Below, in pieces: positions 1 through 8,268 of a stretch of 34,204 nt of DNA (within the stretch, counting starts at the first letter, position 1; every line of letters starts with the position of its first letter). The DNA is from a virus. Made by a program: the position numbers and the translations under genes. The notes beneath the pieces were generated by a model, which searched no databases, had not been told where the DNA came from, and was given only the letters and a program-made list of their open reading frames with translations. Location: IMG/VR virus record IMGVR_UViG_3300018049_000075, positions 1 to 34,204 of that record; one strand, given 5' to 3'.

Positions 1-594
1 AATCCAATCTTTTTTTACAAAACGGAAAGGGTGTGCTTGCACTCGTCCTTTACGTTCTACCCATAAATCTTCCTGTGTTCCATCTTCTGCATCTTTATCT
101 CTATTAGTCATTCTATCGCTGCGACTACTATCAGGATTTTTACTAGTAGCATTAAACACTGCATCTAAATTATAATGCCATAATGCAAATTTATTAAAAC
201 TACCAACTATAATTTGATCTCCGCTACGACCATTAACAATAGGACCAATTACTCCGTGTTCAAGTTCAGGAGGAATAAATGTAGTAATTCTATTACTAAT
301 AATATTAGGAAACATGTCTTTGATTTTATTAAAAACTTGTATGCTTATATATCCTTGCCACGGTCTTGTTTCCCAACAACGTTGATAAGTTATAACATCA
401 ATCTTAGTATCTAATGAATGTTTGGTAATAATAGTACAAAGCAAATATGTAAGTAATGCACTATCTGCTCCGCCGCTTAAATTTACTCCTATACGTTTCC
501 ATTTAGGATCAAACACAATGTCTAAGTGACTAAACGTTTCTGTTATTAAAGACTCATCTAATGTCTTATAAAGTTTGTTATTAGTTTCGTACAA
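1..594 (-). CDS. PP-loop ATP pyrophosphatase-like protein, C-terminus beyond window edge
   Basis: 198 codons are visible and the frame is still open at base 1, so the C-terminal part is missing. Residues about 42-47 read S-G-G-A-D-S, preceded by a beta-strand (IGVNL). This is the PP-loop that binds ATP pyrophosphate in the QueC, asparagine synthase, NAD synthase and tRNA-thiolation families, which adenylate a carboxyl or carbonyl carbon. The only reasonable start is TTG at 594-592, with the Shine-Dalgarno GGAGAG at 604-599; no in-frame ATG occurs before the P-loop. The start lies inside the preceding radical SAM gene (14-nt overlap), so the two are probably translationally coupled. It is the last visible gene of the accessory operon. 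The CXXC zinc motif expected late in QueC would lie outside the visible part, so the subfamily is undecided. The fold call is good; the substrate is unknown. Confidence 0.75.
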   Translation of the reverse strand, partial: MYETNNKLYKTLDESLITETFSHLDIVFDPKWKRIGVNLSGGADSALLTYLLCTIITKHSLDTKIDVITYQRCWETRPWQGYISIQVFNKIKDMFPNIISNRITTFIPPELEHGVIGPIVNGRSGDQIIVGSFNKFALWHYNLDAVFNATSKNPDSSRSDRMTNRDKDAEDGTQEDLWVERKGRVQAHPFRFVKKDWI

Positions 595-1888
595 TGTTCT
601 CTCCGTCAAACTTATAGTTTGTTACATGACTATTAAAATCTTGATTCCATATATTATCAGTTTTTCTAATATATGCTTTAAAAGCATTCCAATCTTTAGA
701 ACTTGTTTTGTTATTTGTAATATAGTCCTTAATGTTCTTTAATGCCCTATGGGCACCTTCTATATCTGTCCAAGTTCCTCTATTGAAACTATGCAGATGT
801 CTTGCTTCGTCAATATTATCAAGTCGTTGTTTGTTTACTCTAAAAATCATATTTTCAGTTTCAGCAATATCTTCTAAAACTTTGGTTCCAAAGTGTTGCA
901 TCATTAGTGCAGGGTTTAGATATGTAGGTGTGTAGATAATACTACTATCAATATAATTACAATCTAAACTTAAAAAGCCTTCAAACACATCTTTAATTTC
1001 CATTATTTGATATGTTCCTGTAGTACAAACTAAATTTAATTCGCTTTTATTTTTGTTTACTTCTCTAAATTTAGCAATATTACTTTTTAGTTTGTTCCAA
1101 TCACCTTGTCTAAAATACGGATATAATGTAGGACCGCTGTCAACACTAACATGAATAACAGATTTTTTAAACTTAATAAGCAAGTCTGATAGTGTTACTG
1201 GATTAAAATCTGCATTAAAGTTACTATGAAACATGATAAGCATATTACTTGCATTAGGATGTTCTGCTAACTTTTCTAATGTAGGAAAGAATTGTTTTTG
1301 ATACAATACTTCGCCGCCTGCAAAGTCTACACGCTCTAAATTAGGAAAGTTTTTATTTAAATCGTCTACAATTTCTAATGCTTGTTTAGTAGGAATTTGC
1401 ATTGTTAAATCATCATCTTCCGATGCACGATGCATTTCACCTGTTAACTGTATTAGTTTAAGTTCTTTATCTTCCTGATCAGGTATATACTTTTTTAGTT
1501 TTTGCATCCATCCACTGCTATATACTTGACTACAATGCAAACAACTCATATTACAACTATGACTAAAACGTATTTCCGCAGTTTTTAGTCCTGCAAAGTC
1601 TACTTCTCCAGTAGTAACATTTACATTATCTAATGTTACAGGTTCTTCTTGACGCATACTCTTGCCTGCTTTACGTTCTTCAACGTGTTGACAAATGTCG
1701 CATCCTTTAGGCCATTTACCATTTAATAAGTCTAATCTATGCTTTTTAAAGTTTTCGTTATTAAAAAACTTACTAGGCAAGTAATCGTCGGAAAGGATTT
1801 GTAATTGATCACTTTGCTGTGGACAACTAGTAACAAACCCGTTTTTAAAGTTTACGCCACCTAGTGCATAGTAACATGGTAGACTCAT
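581..1888 (-). CDS. Radical SAM protein with N-terminal Cys-rich (twitch-like) domain, 435 aa
   Basis: The radical SAM cluster motif CX3CX2C is at Cys112, Cys116 and Cys119 (S-C-N-M-S-C-L-H-C), followed by a glycine-rich strand DFAGGEV that fits the SAM-binding GGE motif. About 110 residues precede it and contain Cys5, Cys22 and a CXXC at Cys63/Cys66 (K-G-C-D-I-C). This arrangement matches the family with a twitch/SPASM-like domain placed before the radical SAM barrel; such a domain usually binds an auxiliary Fe-S cluster. Radical SAM enzymes cleave SAM to a 5'-deoxyadenosyl radical that abstracts hydrogen from a peptide, sugar or other substrate. The start ATG overlaps the upstream gene by 4 nt (ATGA) and follows AAGGAG. 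It shares its architecture with the 466-aa protein just upstream, so the two look like paralogues. The substrate is unknown. Confidence 0.88.
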   Translation of the reverse strand: MSLPCYYALGGVNFKNGFVTSCPQQSDQLQILSDDYLPSKFFNNENFKKHRLDLLNGKWPKGCDICQHVEERKAGKSMRQEEPVTLDNVNVTTGEVDFAGLKTAEIRFSHSCNMSCLHCSQVYSSGWMQKLKKYIPDQEDKELKLIQLTGEMHRASEDDDLTMQIPTKQALEIVDDLNKNFPNLERVDFAGGEVLYQKQFFPTLEKLAEHPNASNMLIMFHSNFNADFNPVTLSDLLIKFKKSVIHVSVDSGPTLYPYFRQGDWNKLKSNIAKFREVNKNKSELNLVCTTGTYQIMEIKDVFEGFLSLDCNYIDSSIIYTPTYLNPALMMQHFGTKVLEDIAETENMIFRVNKQRLDNIDEARHLHSFNRGTWTDIEGAHRALKNIKDYITNNKTSSKDWNAFKAYIRKTDNIWNQDFNSHVTNYKFDGENIVRN

Positions 1889-3285
1889 TTTGTAAATATC
1901 TCCTTCATTTCAGGAAATACTTCTGTAAAACTAATACCACGCTGTGCATCGCAACGATTTAAAAATTCTTGCATTTCAGGCAAGCGTCTACTCCAGTCTT
2001 CACTTTCCATAAATGATAACATACCTTTTAAACGTTTAATACCATAACCTGCTTCCATAAATTGTTCTTTAGTAACCTTGCCTTTATGCCAACTAGGAAC
2101 ACCTAACTCCCAGTTCTCTTCCCACCATGGATAAAATTCTTCGTACTTTTTACGCACTTCTGCTTTAAACCAATCTGGCAATACCTTTACGTTCAAATGC
2201 GGTGGATGATAAACAAAATGATAGTTTACACCTCCTGCTCCAAACGGCCACATATTAATCTTTTTAAAATTTTGTGTAAGTTTCCATTTGATAAAGTCTG
2301 GAATATAATAGATGTTTAATGCTTGTACTGCACAAGCAACTGTAACTTCTGTATTGCTAGGTGTTTCATTATCAAGTATGTGGAATACTTCTTCAGTACG
2401 TTTCCATTTGCTCGGATAACGAATATAATCATTCATTTCGTGTATGCTATCAACACTATAATGAAATCTTACAAGTTTAAACTCTTTCCACAGATCAAAT
2501 AAATCGTCTCTCCATTCAACCCCGTTACTGTTATATCGAAGTTCCAAGTCCTTTGCAACACCTTGACGGATCGCTTCTTCAAGTATTTCATAATGTTCCT
2601 CTATAATTAAACTTTCTCCGCCGGCAAAATATATCTGTTGCATATTTGGCATTTGCTCATAGAACTGTTTCCAAAAAGTAGGATTTTGTTTATGCCAATT
2701 ATAACTACTACCGTTATAACTGCCTTTATCCTTCCATTGCATAGTTTCTTTAAGACTAGCATTTTCAACTGCTGGAAATATTGCTTTCCAATCTTTAACC
2801 CAGCCTGAGCTATCGTGCGGTGAACACATGACACAAGCAAGTTGACACTTGGTTCCAAAACGTAAATCGATATATGCTAATTGTGGAGGCACACTGCCGT
2901 CCTCTTTTGTACTAGCAATAAGATTATCTACATCTACACGCTCACTCCAATATGCAGTTTCCCACATACGTTTTGAATTATGTCCTGCTGCTTCTTCTTT
3001 AAAACATTTAACGCAACTAGGAGGTATTTCTCCGTTTAGCATTTGTAACCTTACATTCTTCATATAAGTGCTATTCCATGCAGTTTCAAAATCACTTACA
3101 TTTAAATTGTTAGGTTTACCATCTTCAGTTTTAAGAATACCAACTTGACCTCCGTGTACTTTATCATTTGTAGGTCCTACACTGCTTGCATTTGCAGTAC
3201 AACATACACGCATACTTCCATCTGGTCTTGTGCTAAGATGCACCCAAGGAAGGATACACCAGGTATCTGATACTTTCTTTGTCAT
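1885..3285 (-). CDS. Radical SAM protein with N-terminal twitch/SPASM-like domain, 466 aa
   Basis: The N-terminus carries Cys10 (W-C-I-L-P-W) and, after a short beta hairpin ending in PDGSMRVCC, Cys28/Cys29, then a CXXC at Cys91/Cys94. This is the layout of an N-terminal twitch domain ligating an extra Fe-S cluster. The radical SAM motif CX3CX2C follows at Cys147, Cys151 and Cys154 (K-C-Q-L-A-C-V-M-C), and FAGGES about 80 residues later fits the SAM-binding GGE strand. In most SPASM proteins the auxiliary domain comes after the barrel; here it comes first, as in the N-terminal-twitch radical SAM family known from phage and marine genomes. It sits 12 nt after the upstream radical SAM gene, with AGGTAAG ahead of the ATG, and overlaps the downstream one by 4 nt. 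The C-terminal third contains several Trp-rich stretches. The reaction is not deducible. Confidence 0.9.
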   Translation of the reverse strand: MTKKVSDTWCILPWVHLSTRPDGSMRVCCTANASSVGPTNDKVHGGQVGILKTEDGKPNNLNVSDFETAWNSTYMKNVRLQMLNGEIPPSCVKCFKEEAAGHNSKRMWETAYWSERVDVDNLIASTKEDGSVPPQLAYIDLRFGTKCQLACVMCSPHDSSGWVKDWKAIFPAVENASLKETMQWKDKGSYNGSSYNWHKQNPTFWKQFYEQMPNMQQIYFAGGESLIIEEHYEILEEAIRQGVAKDLELRYNSNGVEWRDDLFDLWKEFKLVRFHYSVDSIHEMNDYIRYPSKWKRTEEVFHILDNETPSNTEVTVACAVQALNIYYIPDFIKWKLTQNFKKINMWPFGAGGVNYHFVYHPPHLNVKVLPDWFKAEVRKKYEEFYPWWEENWELGVPSWHKGKVTKEQFMEAGYGIKRLKGMLSFMESEDWSRRLPEMQEFLNRCDAQRGISFTEVFPEMKEIFTK

Positions 3286-3297
3286 ATTAATACTTAC

Positions 3298-4350
3298 CTA
3301 ATTAACTGTGTAGTTTATTTCGTTGTGATATGCTTTATTTTTTGCACATGTCTTAATACATCTAGCAAAATGCATACTATGATAAGGGTGCCAACTTGCA
3401 CCTAATAACTTGCTATACCACTCATGTTGCATAACTTCTTGTATAGAATGGTGTTTTAAACTATTCCAATTTGGTTCAAATTGTGCTAACTTGTTTACAA
3501 TGTCTTCTTTATTTTTAAAAGCACTATCCCAAAGGAAACAGCAAGGCCACATAGTAAGATCGCTTGCAATAAAGATTTCACCTTCGTGAATATATTTGCA
3601 AACAATACTATCAGTAACTGCTTTAATTTTATCTTCATCAACTTGTGTTGTTTTGTATTCTTCAATAAACTTATCAAGTTCTTTTACAACTTCTTTTTTA
3701 CTATGTTCTTTAGCACCTGTAGTTGTAATAACCTTTTCCTGTTTATTGTTCTTTTTACCTAATTGTGCTACCCAATCATGGTAACTGTTACGCATACCTG
3801 TTCGTGTAGCAAATTCAAAATTTAACTTGGCTGCATGTTCTTTTGCTGCTTCTAATTCATGCTCATTGTGATCAAATACAATATAGATCCAAGATGCACT
3901 ATTTTTAGGTGCAGCATCAGAGAACGCTTTCATATTACGTTCAATAATATTAAACTTTGTATTAACACGATAGATATGATTAGTTTCTTTATGTCCGTCA
4001 ACACAAAAATGTATATACACTCTACCAGGATATTCTGCTGCGATGTTGCCTAAACTACGCCACCAGTCAGCAGTTTGATAACCGCCATTTGTGCTTAGTT
4101 CACAATATGCTCCGTTAGTAACTAGGTAATCTACCATCTTAACACATTCAACATTAAGAGCAGGATCTCCTAATACTCCGCAAAATTTAAATTCTTTACC
4201 GCGAATATCTGCTTCAGTAGGGAATAATCTTAAAATATCATGATATGTAAAACTTTGTATTTTTAACTTATCAGGATTAAGTGTTCTAGCACATCCTGGG
4301 CAGGCTGCATTACAATCACTAGTAATTTCTAATTCAATCTTATTAATCAT
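3298..4350 (-). CDS. Radical SAM/SPASM-like protein, 350 aa
   Basis: The radical SAM motif is almost at the N-terminus: Cys13, Cys17 and Cys20 (D-C-N-A-A-C-P-G-C). The C-terminal third has the cysteine pattern of a SPASM-type auxiliary cluster domain: one Cys before a strand pair (VCKYIHEGEIFI), a P-C-C after it (TMWPCC) and a late CXXXC (CIKTC). SPASM radical SAM enzymes mostly modify ribosomally made peptides or proteins, though some act on sugars. The cluster-binding N-terminus and domain order match the 361-aa protein immediately upstream, with which it shares a 4-nt ATGA overlap, so the two probably arose by tandem duplication and have since diverged. A lysine-rich, probably helical insertion lies around residues 195-235. 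Enzyme class confident; substrate unknown. Confidence 0.9.
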   Translation of the reverse strand: MINKIELEITSDCNAACPGCARTLNPDKLKIQSFTYHDILRLFPTEADIRGKEFKFCGVLGDPALNVECVKMVDYLVTNGAYCELSTNGGYQTADWWRSLGNIAAEYPGRVYIHFCVDGHKETNHIYRVNTKFNIIERNMKAFSDAAPKNSASWIYIVFDHNEHELEAAKEHAAKLNFEFATRTGMRNSYHDWVAQLGKKNNKQEKVITTTGAKEHSKKEVVKELDKFIEEYKTTQVDEDKIKAVTDSIVCKYIHEGEIFIASDLTMWPCCFLWDSAFKNKEDIVNKLAQFEPNWNSLKHHSIQEVMQHEWYSKLLGASWHPYHSMHFARCIKTCAKNKAYHNEINYTVN

Positions 4351-5432
4351 TTAAACTGTTCCGTATATGGGTCAAACTCTGTTCCGCACTTCATTGCACA
4401 TACACCTAGTTTACCGTTTTTAATTCCGTCAATATTCCAACTGTCTTGTATACCTTTTAATAGTGTACCATTCATTACAGTTTCAAGATCTTTATTAATT
4501 ACATCAATACCTTCTTTACCTCCAGCGTTGTCAATGTGATCCCAAATTTGTTCTACACGATAATCAGGATGCCACCATTTATACATACGTCCAGCAGTCC
4601 AACAGCAAGGCATTAATAGTCCTTCTGCTGTAATAAAAATACTACCCTGTTTGGCAACTTTACAATCAATGCTACACTTGTTATAGTATTGTTCCATGCT
4701 ACCATAAGTTTTAGTTATTTCTTCTTCTTTTAAAAGAGCAAGATTGATATATTCTTGTTTTTTAGGTTTTGCAAGTTCTGCTGTTTCTTCACCTTTGCGA
4801 TTAATTGCTTGATGTGTTTCCTTGCCTGTAAGTTGTGCTGTACTATAAAAACGTCCTGTCTTTTTTGCTACAAATCTTTCAAAGCCGTATTGCTTTGATA
4901 ATTCTTCTGCTCTTTCAACTTGATGTTCGTTATGTTCAAACACAATGAAATCCCAACGAGCCCTGCCGCCAGCATCTATAAATGCTTTCGCACTGCGCTC
5001 TACTATGCTCCAATTAACACCTTGACGATATATGTGATTAGTATCAGCCAACCCGTCCACGCTAAAAATAACAGCACCATATCTGCCAAAAACTCTCGCA
5101 AGTGATCTCCACCAATCTTCATCTCGTGCTCCTGCATTTGTATTCATACTCAACCACATTGTAGGATTGTGTTCTCTAAAATATTCAAATACTTCTAGTG
5201 TATCTTTAGCAACAATAGGATCACCTAAGTTACCACACATATACATTGTTTTAAGTTGTTTAATAAAGTCTGGTTTGAAGATACGCTTACAATCTTCAAG
5301 AGTAAGTTCTGCATTTGTAATATGCGGATTATCAGGGCCACCATTACAATTTCTATCGCACATAGGACAAGCCGCTTGACAGCGTTGCGTAATTTCTAAA
5401 TGTACTTCTTTTATGTCTTGATATCTATACAT
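4347..5432 (-). CDS. Radical SAM/SPASM-like protein, 361 aa
   Basis: Cys18, Cys22 and Cys25 (R-C-Q-A-A-C-P-M-C) form the radical SAM CX3CX2C motif. MCGNLGDP, about 40 residues later, fits the second strand near the SAM pocket. The C-terminal part has CSIDC, then FITAEGLLMPCC, and a final CAMKC, which is the spacing expected of a SPASM-type domain holding one or two auxiliary Fe-S clusters. It is the first of four consecutive radical SAM genes. Its ATG overlaps the stop of the 74-aa gene by 8 nt, so translation of the small protein and the enzyme is probably coupled. The likely product class is a peptide, protein or sugar modifying enzyme; nothing in the sequence fixes the substrate. Confidence 0.9.
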   Translation of the reverse strand: MYRYQDIKEVHLEITQRCQAACPMCDRNCNGGPDNPHITNAELTLEDCKRIFKPDFIKQLKTMYMCGNLGDPIVAKDTLEVFEYFREHNPTMWLSMNTNAGARDEDWWRSLARVFGRYGAVIFSVDGLADTNHIYRQGVNWSIVERSAKAFIDAGGRARWDFIVFEHNEHQVERAEELSKQYGFERFVAKKTGRFYSTAQLTGKETHQAINRKGEETAELAKPKKQEYINLALLKEEEITKTYGSMEQYYNKCSIDCKVAKQGSIFITAEGLLMPCCWTAGRMYKWWHPDYRVEQIWDHIDNAGGKEGIDVINKDLETVMNGTLLKGIQDSWNIDGIKNGKLGVCAMKCGTEFDPYTEQFK

Positions 5433-5649
5433 TATAAACCAATTCTACATCTTTGCCCGGACCTGCTTTGCTAGGCAAATCTCCGTATTGTTCTACATAC
5501 CATGTAATTACAGCCTTATACCAATTATGACTATTATGGTGTGCTTGTTTATTAAATTGAAATATATTATTATTTGTAGCCTGCATGGTACTCAGAGCTC
5601 TTGCACTCTCTGTTTGTAACTCGCGCAATGTTAAATTATCTAATTCCAA
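5425..5649 (-). CDS. Small protein of unknown function, 74 aa, next to radical SAM genes
   Basis: The first in-frame start is TTG at 5649-5647, with AAGGT about nine bases upstream, inside the end of the methyltransferase gene. An internal ATG at residue 22 is an alternative. The N-terminal half is predicted helical (LTLRELQTESARAL), the middle is rich in Asn, Gln and His (NKQAHHNSHNWYKAV), and the tail is SKAGPGKDVELVYNV. No cysteine, signal peptide or membrane segment is present. It lies directly before, and overlapping, a SPASM-type radical SAM gene, the usual position of a precursor or accessory peptide in peptide-modification clusters. However, it lacks a Gly-Gly leader cleavage site, Cys-rich core or repeated core motif, so that role is only a possibility. 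It could equally be a small structural or accessory protein. Confidence 0.7.
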   Translation of the reverse strand: MELDNLTLRELQTESARALSTMQATNNNIFQFNKQAHHNSHNWYKAVITWYVEQYGDLPSKAGPGKDVELVYNV

Positions 5650-6679
5650 TTTTCATATACCTTATGTATTGTCCTAAGTCTAGACGTCCTTCATATAAAA
5701 CATTTGACATAGGAGCAGTTTCACTAAATTCTTCTAGTGATTTAGAACAGTTAATGTGATCCTCAATTTCAAAGTAATTGTTACTTTGTAATATAACTAA
5801 TTTATTTTTAGGAATTTTATTATACCATTCTGCAAAGTTTTCAATATGCTCACAACTTGTGTTAATAATAGTATCAGGTGATTCTACAACTTTTGTTTCT
5901 TCACCTTTAGAATTTTTTGTAACATAAGAGTGCATATTAAAATTAATATTATGAATATCTTTAGTTGTTGCTTTAAACTTCCATTTGTCTAAAACCCAAG
6001 GCTTGTTCATAACTTCTGCAATTGAAACACACGATTCATCTATATCAAAACTTCTAATTTTGTCAACATTTATTTTAGATTCAAATAACATAGTTGCTAA
6101 TGTAGAATACCAACCTGCACAAAGATATACTGTTCCTAAACTTTGATTTAGTTTAGATAGTTCTTCAACCAACCACAGTTTACTTTTTAACTGTCCTCTA
6201 CTAAAACAATCTTTATCGTATTCTATTTCGTTAGCAAATAAATTTTTAAATGCTTCAACAAATTGTGTATCTGTGTACCTAGACAATACTGGCCAAAGTT
6301 TCCATCTATTATCTTGTATTACTAATTTTCGTAAATCTTCATCTGGTGCAAATTTAAATATGCTATATAAATTTTCTTCAATTACTGCTTTACGCAACTC
6401 GTCATTTTTAACAAGTCTGAACAAAGAATGTAAATTATCTGTTAGTGTAAACTTTCTTAAATCTTCTATGTCGCCAACAAACGACCCACTGCCAAGTAAT
6501 CTAAAAATACTGTGCTTATTTTTATCAACTACTGCTTTTCTTACATCTTCGTCTGCATGAGCTAAACGCATTATTGAACTAATATCTTTATCAATATATG
6601 CTCGTCGTAGATCAGCTAAAGCAACATTATTGTTGTATAGCAATTCAAATCTATCTAATAACTCAAATGGTTCTAGCAT
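5636..6679 (-). CDS. Helical-repeat protein fused to class I SAM methyltransferase, 347 aa
   Basis: Residues about 20-135 hold five degenerate copies of a roughly 24-30 residue unit with the pattern L-R-K-x-V-I-x-x-N-x-x-S-I-F-R-L, for example DLRKAVIEENLYSIFKF. This looks like short HEAT-like helical hairpins. From about residue 180 the sequence changes to a Rossmann-type methyltransferase: VYLCAGWYSTLA fits motif I for SAM binding, RSFDIDESC fits the acidic motif II, and DTIINTSCEHI fits the motif IV region. The acceptor is unknown; the repeats may be a docking or substrate-recruiting part. The ATG at 6679 follows AAAGGA and overlaps the end of the preceding gene by 17 nt. Its place between the sugar-transferase-like and radical SAM genes suggests one shared pathway. 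Confidence 0.8.
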   Translation of the reverse strand: MLEPFELLDRFELLYNNNVALADLRRAYIDKDISSIMRLAHADEDVRKAVVDKNKHSIFRLLGSGSFVGDIEDLRKFTLTDNLHSLFRLVKNDELRKAVIEENLYSIFKFAPDEDLRKLVIQDNRWKLWPVLSRYTDTQFVEAFKNLFANEIEYDKDCFSRGQLKSKLWLVEELSKLNQSLGTVYLCAGWYSTLATMLFESKINVDKIRSFDIDESCVSIAEVMNKPWVLDKWKFKATTKDIHNINFNMHSYVTKNSKGEETKVVESPDTIINTSCEHIENFAEWYNKIPKNKLVILQSNNYFEIEDHINCSKSLEEFSETAPMSNVLYEGRLDLGQYIRYMKIGIR

Positions 6680-8267
6680 TAAATTTTTCCTTTAACCAAT
6701 CAAAGTTGTTTATCATTTTTAGTGCGTCTACATTACCGCGATTAGCAGTACCGTACTCTCTACCGGCTCTTGCACCTTGAGTAACATAATCACCAAAAGG
6801 TTCATTATTGCCAGTATCACTTGTCCATACATCTAAGCGAATATCTGTTTCATCATCTTTCTGTCTATCAATAATTTTAGAAGATAATTTTGCACATTCT
6901 CTAAACGCACTCTTCCAGGCGTTGAACGGATCTGTATTAAATTCTGTTATGTTTGCTACTTCTTTTACAGGTTTAAATTTTCTGCTGATGCTAGTAGTCA
7001 TGTCTGGCTTACTAATATCCATATTCAAAGTTAATTCTGTAGGGAATAATTTTACACCGCCATAGCCGTATTCTAATCCTTTAACTTTATTCTCGCTTCT
7101 CCAAACATGAACAACATCATAATCTTTTATGTCTACATAGTAATCAAAATTAAAATTATCCTTAATTACTGCATCACCATCAACAATCCAAGTCATTGGC
7201 GTTTTAGATAATTTTGCTGCTTCAATGTGTGCTTGGTGAATACCTTTTACACCGTGTACACGTTGCGCTCTTGGAAATCTATGTTTTAATAATTCCCAAT
7301 TCTTTTCAGCGTTAGGTTCATTATAACTGATAAACACAATATCATAGTTACTAATACTTCTAGCAGATAATGATGCTTGCTTCATTTTTGCTCTTGCTGG
7401 GTTAGTATATACTTGCTTAAAGAACTTACTTTGTCCTGGCAGCAAAGGGTTAGGATCAATAGGAATATCTAACTGACTAATTAAATCATTACCTAGTGCT
7501 TGTATATGTATTAGCAATTCATCTTCTTTAATTCTTTCGTTTTCCCACATATTATTTAGATATGTAAAATCACGAACATTAACATAATCCCAGTCTGTAC
7601 ACATTGTCATATACAAGCCTTGTCTTGCTCCGTAGATTGCCCATAGTCCATTATCAACATCTGAGCCTACCATTGTCCAAATATACAGTCTATCTAAATT
7701 GCCTTGATGTAATTTTTTAAAATCTAAAGGTGAAACTTTTCTGCCTTCTTTTAATGCCATTTTGACACCTTCACGGAAACCTGCTCTCCATGCTTGCTGC
7801 GGTGTTTCATTATTAAGTACTGTACTATAACAGCCTTCCATATGATAATAATTAATATCCCAACAAAATTCTACTTGAGCTTGTATATTATCAGGTGGAG
7901 CATTTTCGTGTGTACGCATGTTTAGCAGTACATCTTTTGGCCAACTTTTAATACCGCCGTTGCCGTATTCTAAGCCGTTAATAATATTTTTAGCCGTCCA
8001 ACTGAGTACACTTCTACTTAGATCTACATTAGGATCTACTTCAAACTCTTGATTAACAAATTCTTGATTAATAACATTATCGCCGTCTATTACAATTAGT
8101 CTATCTGTTTCGCTTAAATCAGCACAAGCCTTATGTGCAGCATCTGAGCCTTCTACACCGTGTACACGTTTTGCCCACGGAACTTTAGTAAGAAGATCTG
8201 CATAATTCTTCTCTGCATTAGGTTCATCGTAACTTAAATAAATTATATCGTAATCTACTACTTTCAT
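6663..8267 (-). CDS. Protein with duplicated GT-A-like (glycosyltransferase-like) domain, 534 aa
   Basis: Two homologous halves are visible. The first begins near residue 6 with YDIIYLSYDEPNAEKN and carries D-G-D at residues 61-63. The second begins near residue 305 with YDIVFISYNEPNAEKN and carries D-G-D near residue 361. In both, the strand is followed by RVHGV and a helix before the D-G-D, and then a conserved Y-G-x-G-G segment about 45 residues on. A D-x-D-like triad after a Rossmann-like half resembles the nucleotide-sugar and metal site of GT-A glycosyltransferases, but the family was not recognised. The open frame extends ten codons further up to a methionine at 8297; ATG at 8267 is preferred because AGGT lies seven bases before it, it sits one base past the upstream stop, and domain one starts at once. 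Confidence 0.72.
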   Translation of the reverse strand: MKVVDYDIIYLSYDEPNAEKNYADLLTKVPWAKRVHGVEGSDAAHKACADLSETDRLIVIDGDNVINQEFVNQEFEVDPNVDLSRSVLSWTAKNIINGLEYGNGGIKSWPKDVLLNMRTHENAPPDNIQAQVEFCWDINYYHMEGCYSTVLNNETPQQAWRAGFREGVKMALKEGRKVSPLDFKKLHQGNLDRLYIWTMVGSDVDNGLWAIYGARQGLYMTMCTDWDYVNVRDFTYLNNMWENERIKEDELLIHIQALGNDLISQLDIPIDPNPLLPGQSKFFKQVYTNPARAKMKQASLSARSISNYDIVFISYNEPNAEKNWELLKHRFPRAQRVHGVKGIHQAHIEAAKLSKTPMTWIVDGDAVIKDNFNFDYYVDIKDYDVVHVWRSENKVKGLEYGYGGVKLFPTELTLNMDISKPDMTTSISRKFKPVKEVANITEFNTDPFNAWKSAFRECAKLSSKIIDRQKDDETDIRLDVWTSDTGNNEPFGDYVTQGARAGREYGTANRGNVDALKMINNFDWLKEKFNARTI

Positions 8268-8268
8268 T

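Noticed and set aside
1-594. Calling the PP-loop gene queC or asnB
   Set aside because: Only the SGGADS loop is diagnostic. The C-terminal zinc cysteines of QueC and the glutaminase domain of AsnB are not visible, so a symbol would be a guess.
5425-5649. Firm identification of the 74-aa protein as a ribosomal peptide natural-product precursor
   Set aside because: Position fits, but there is no leader cleavage site, repeated core or typical modified residues; it is kept as a hypothesis only.
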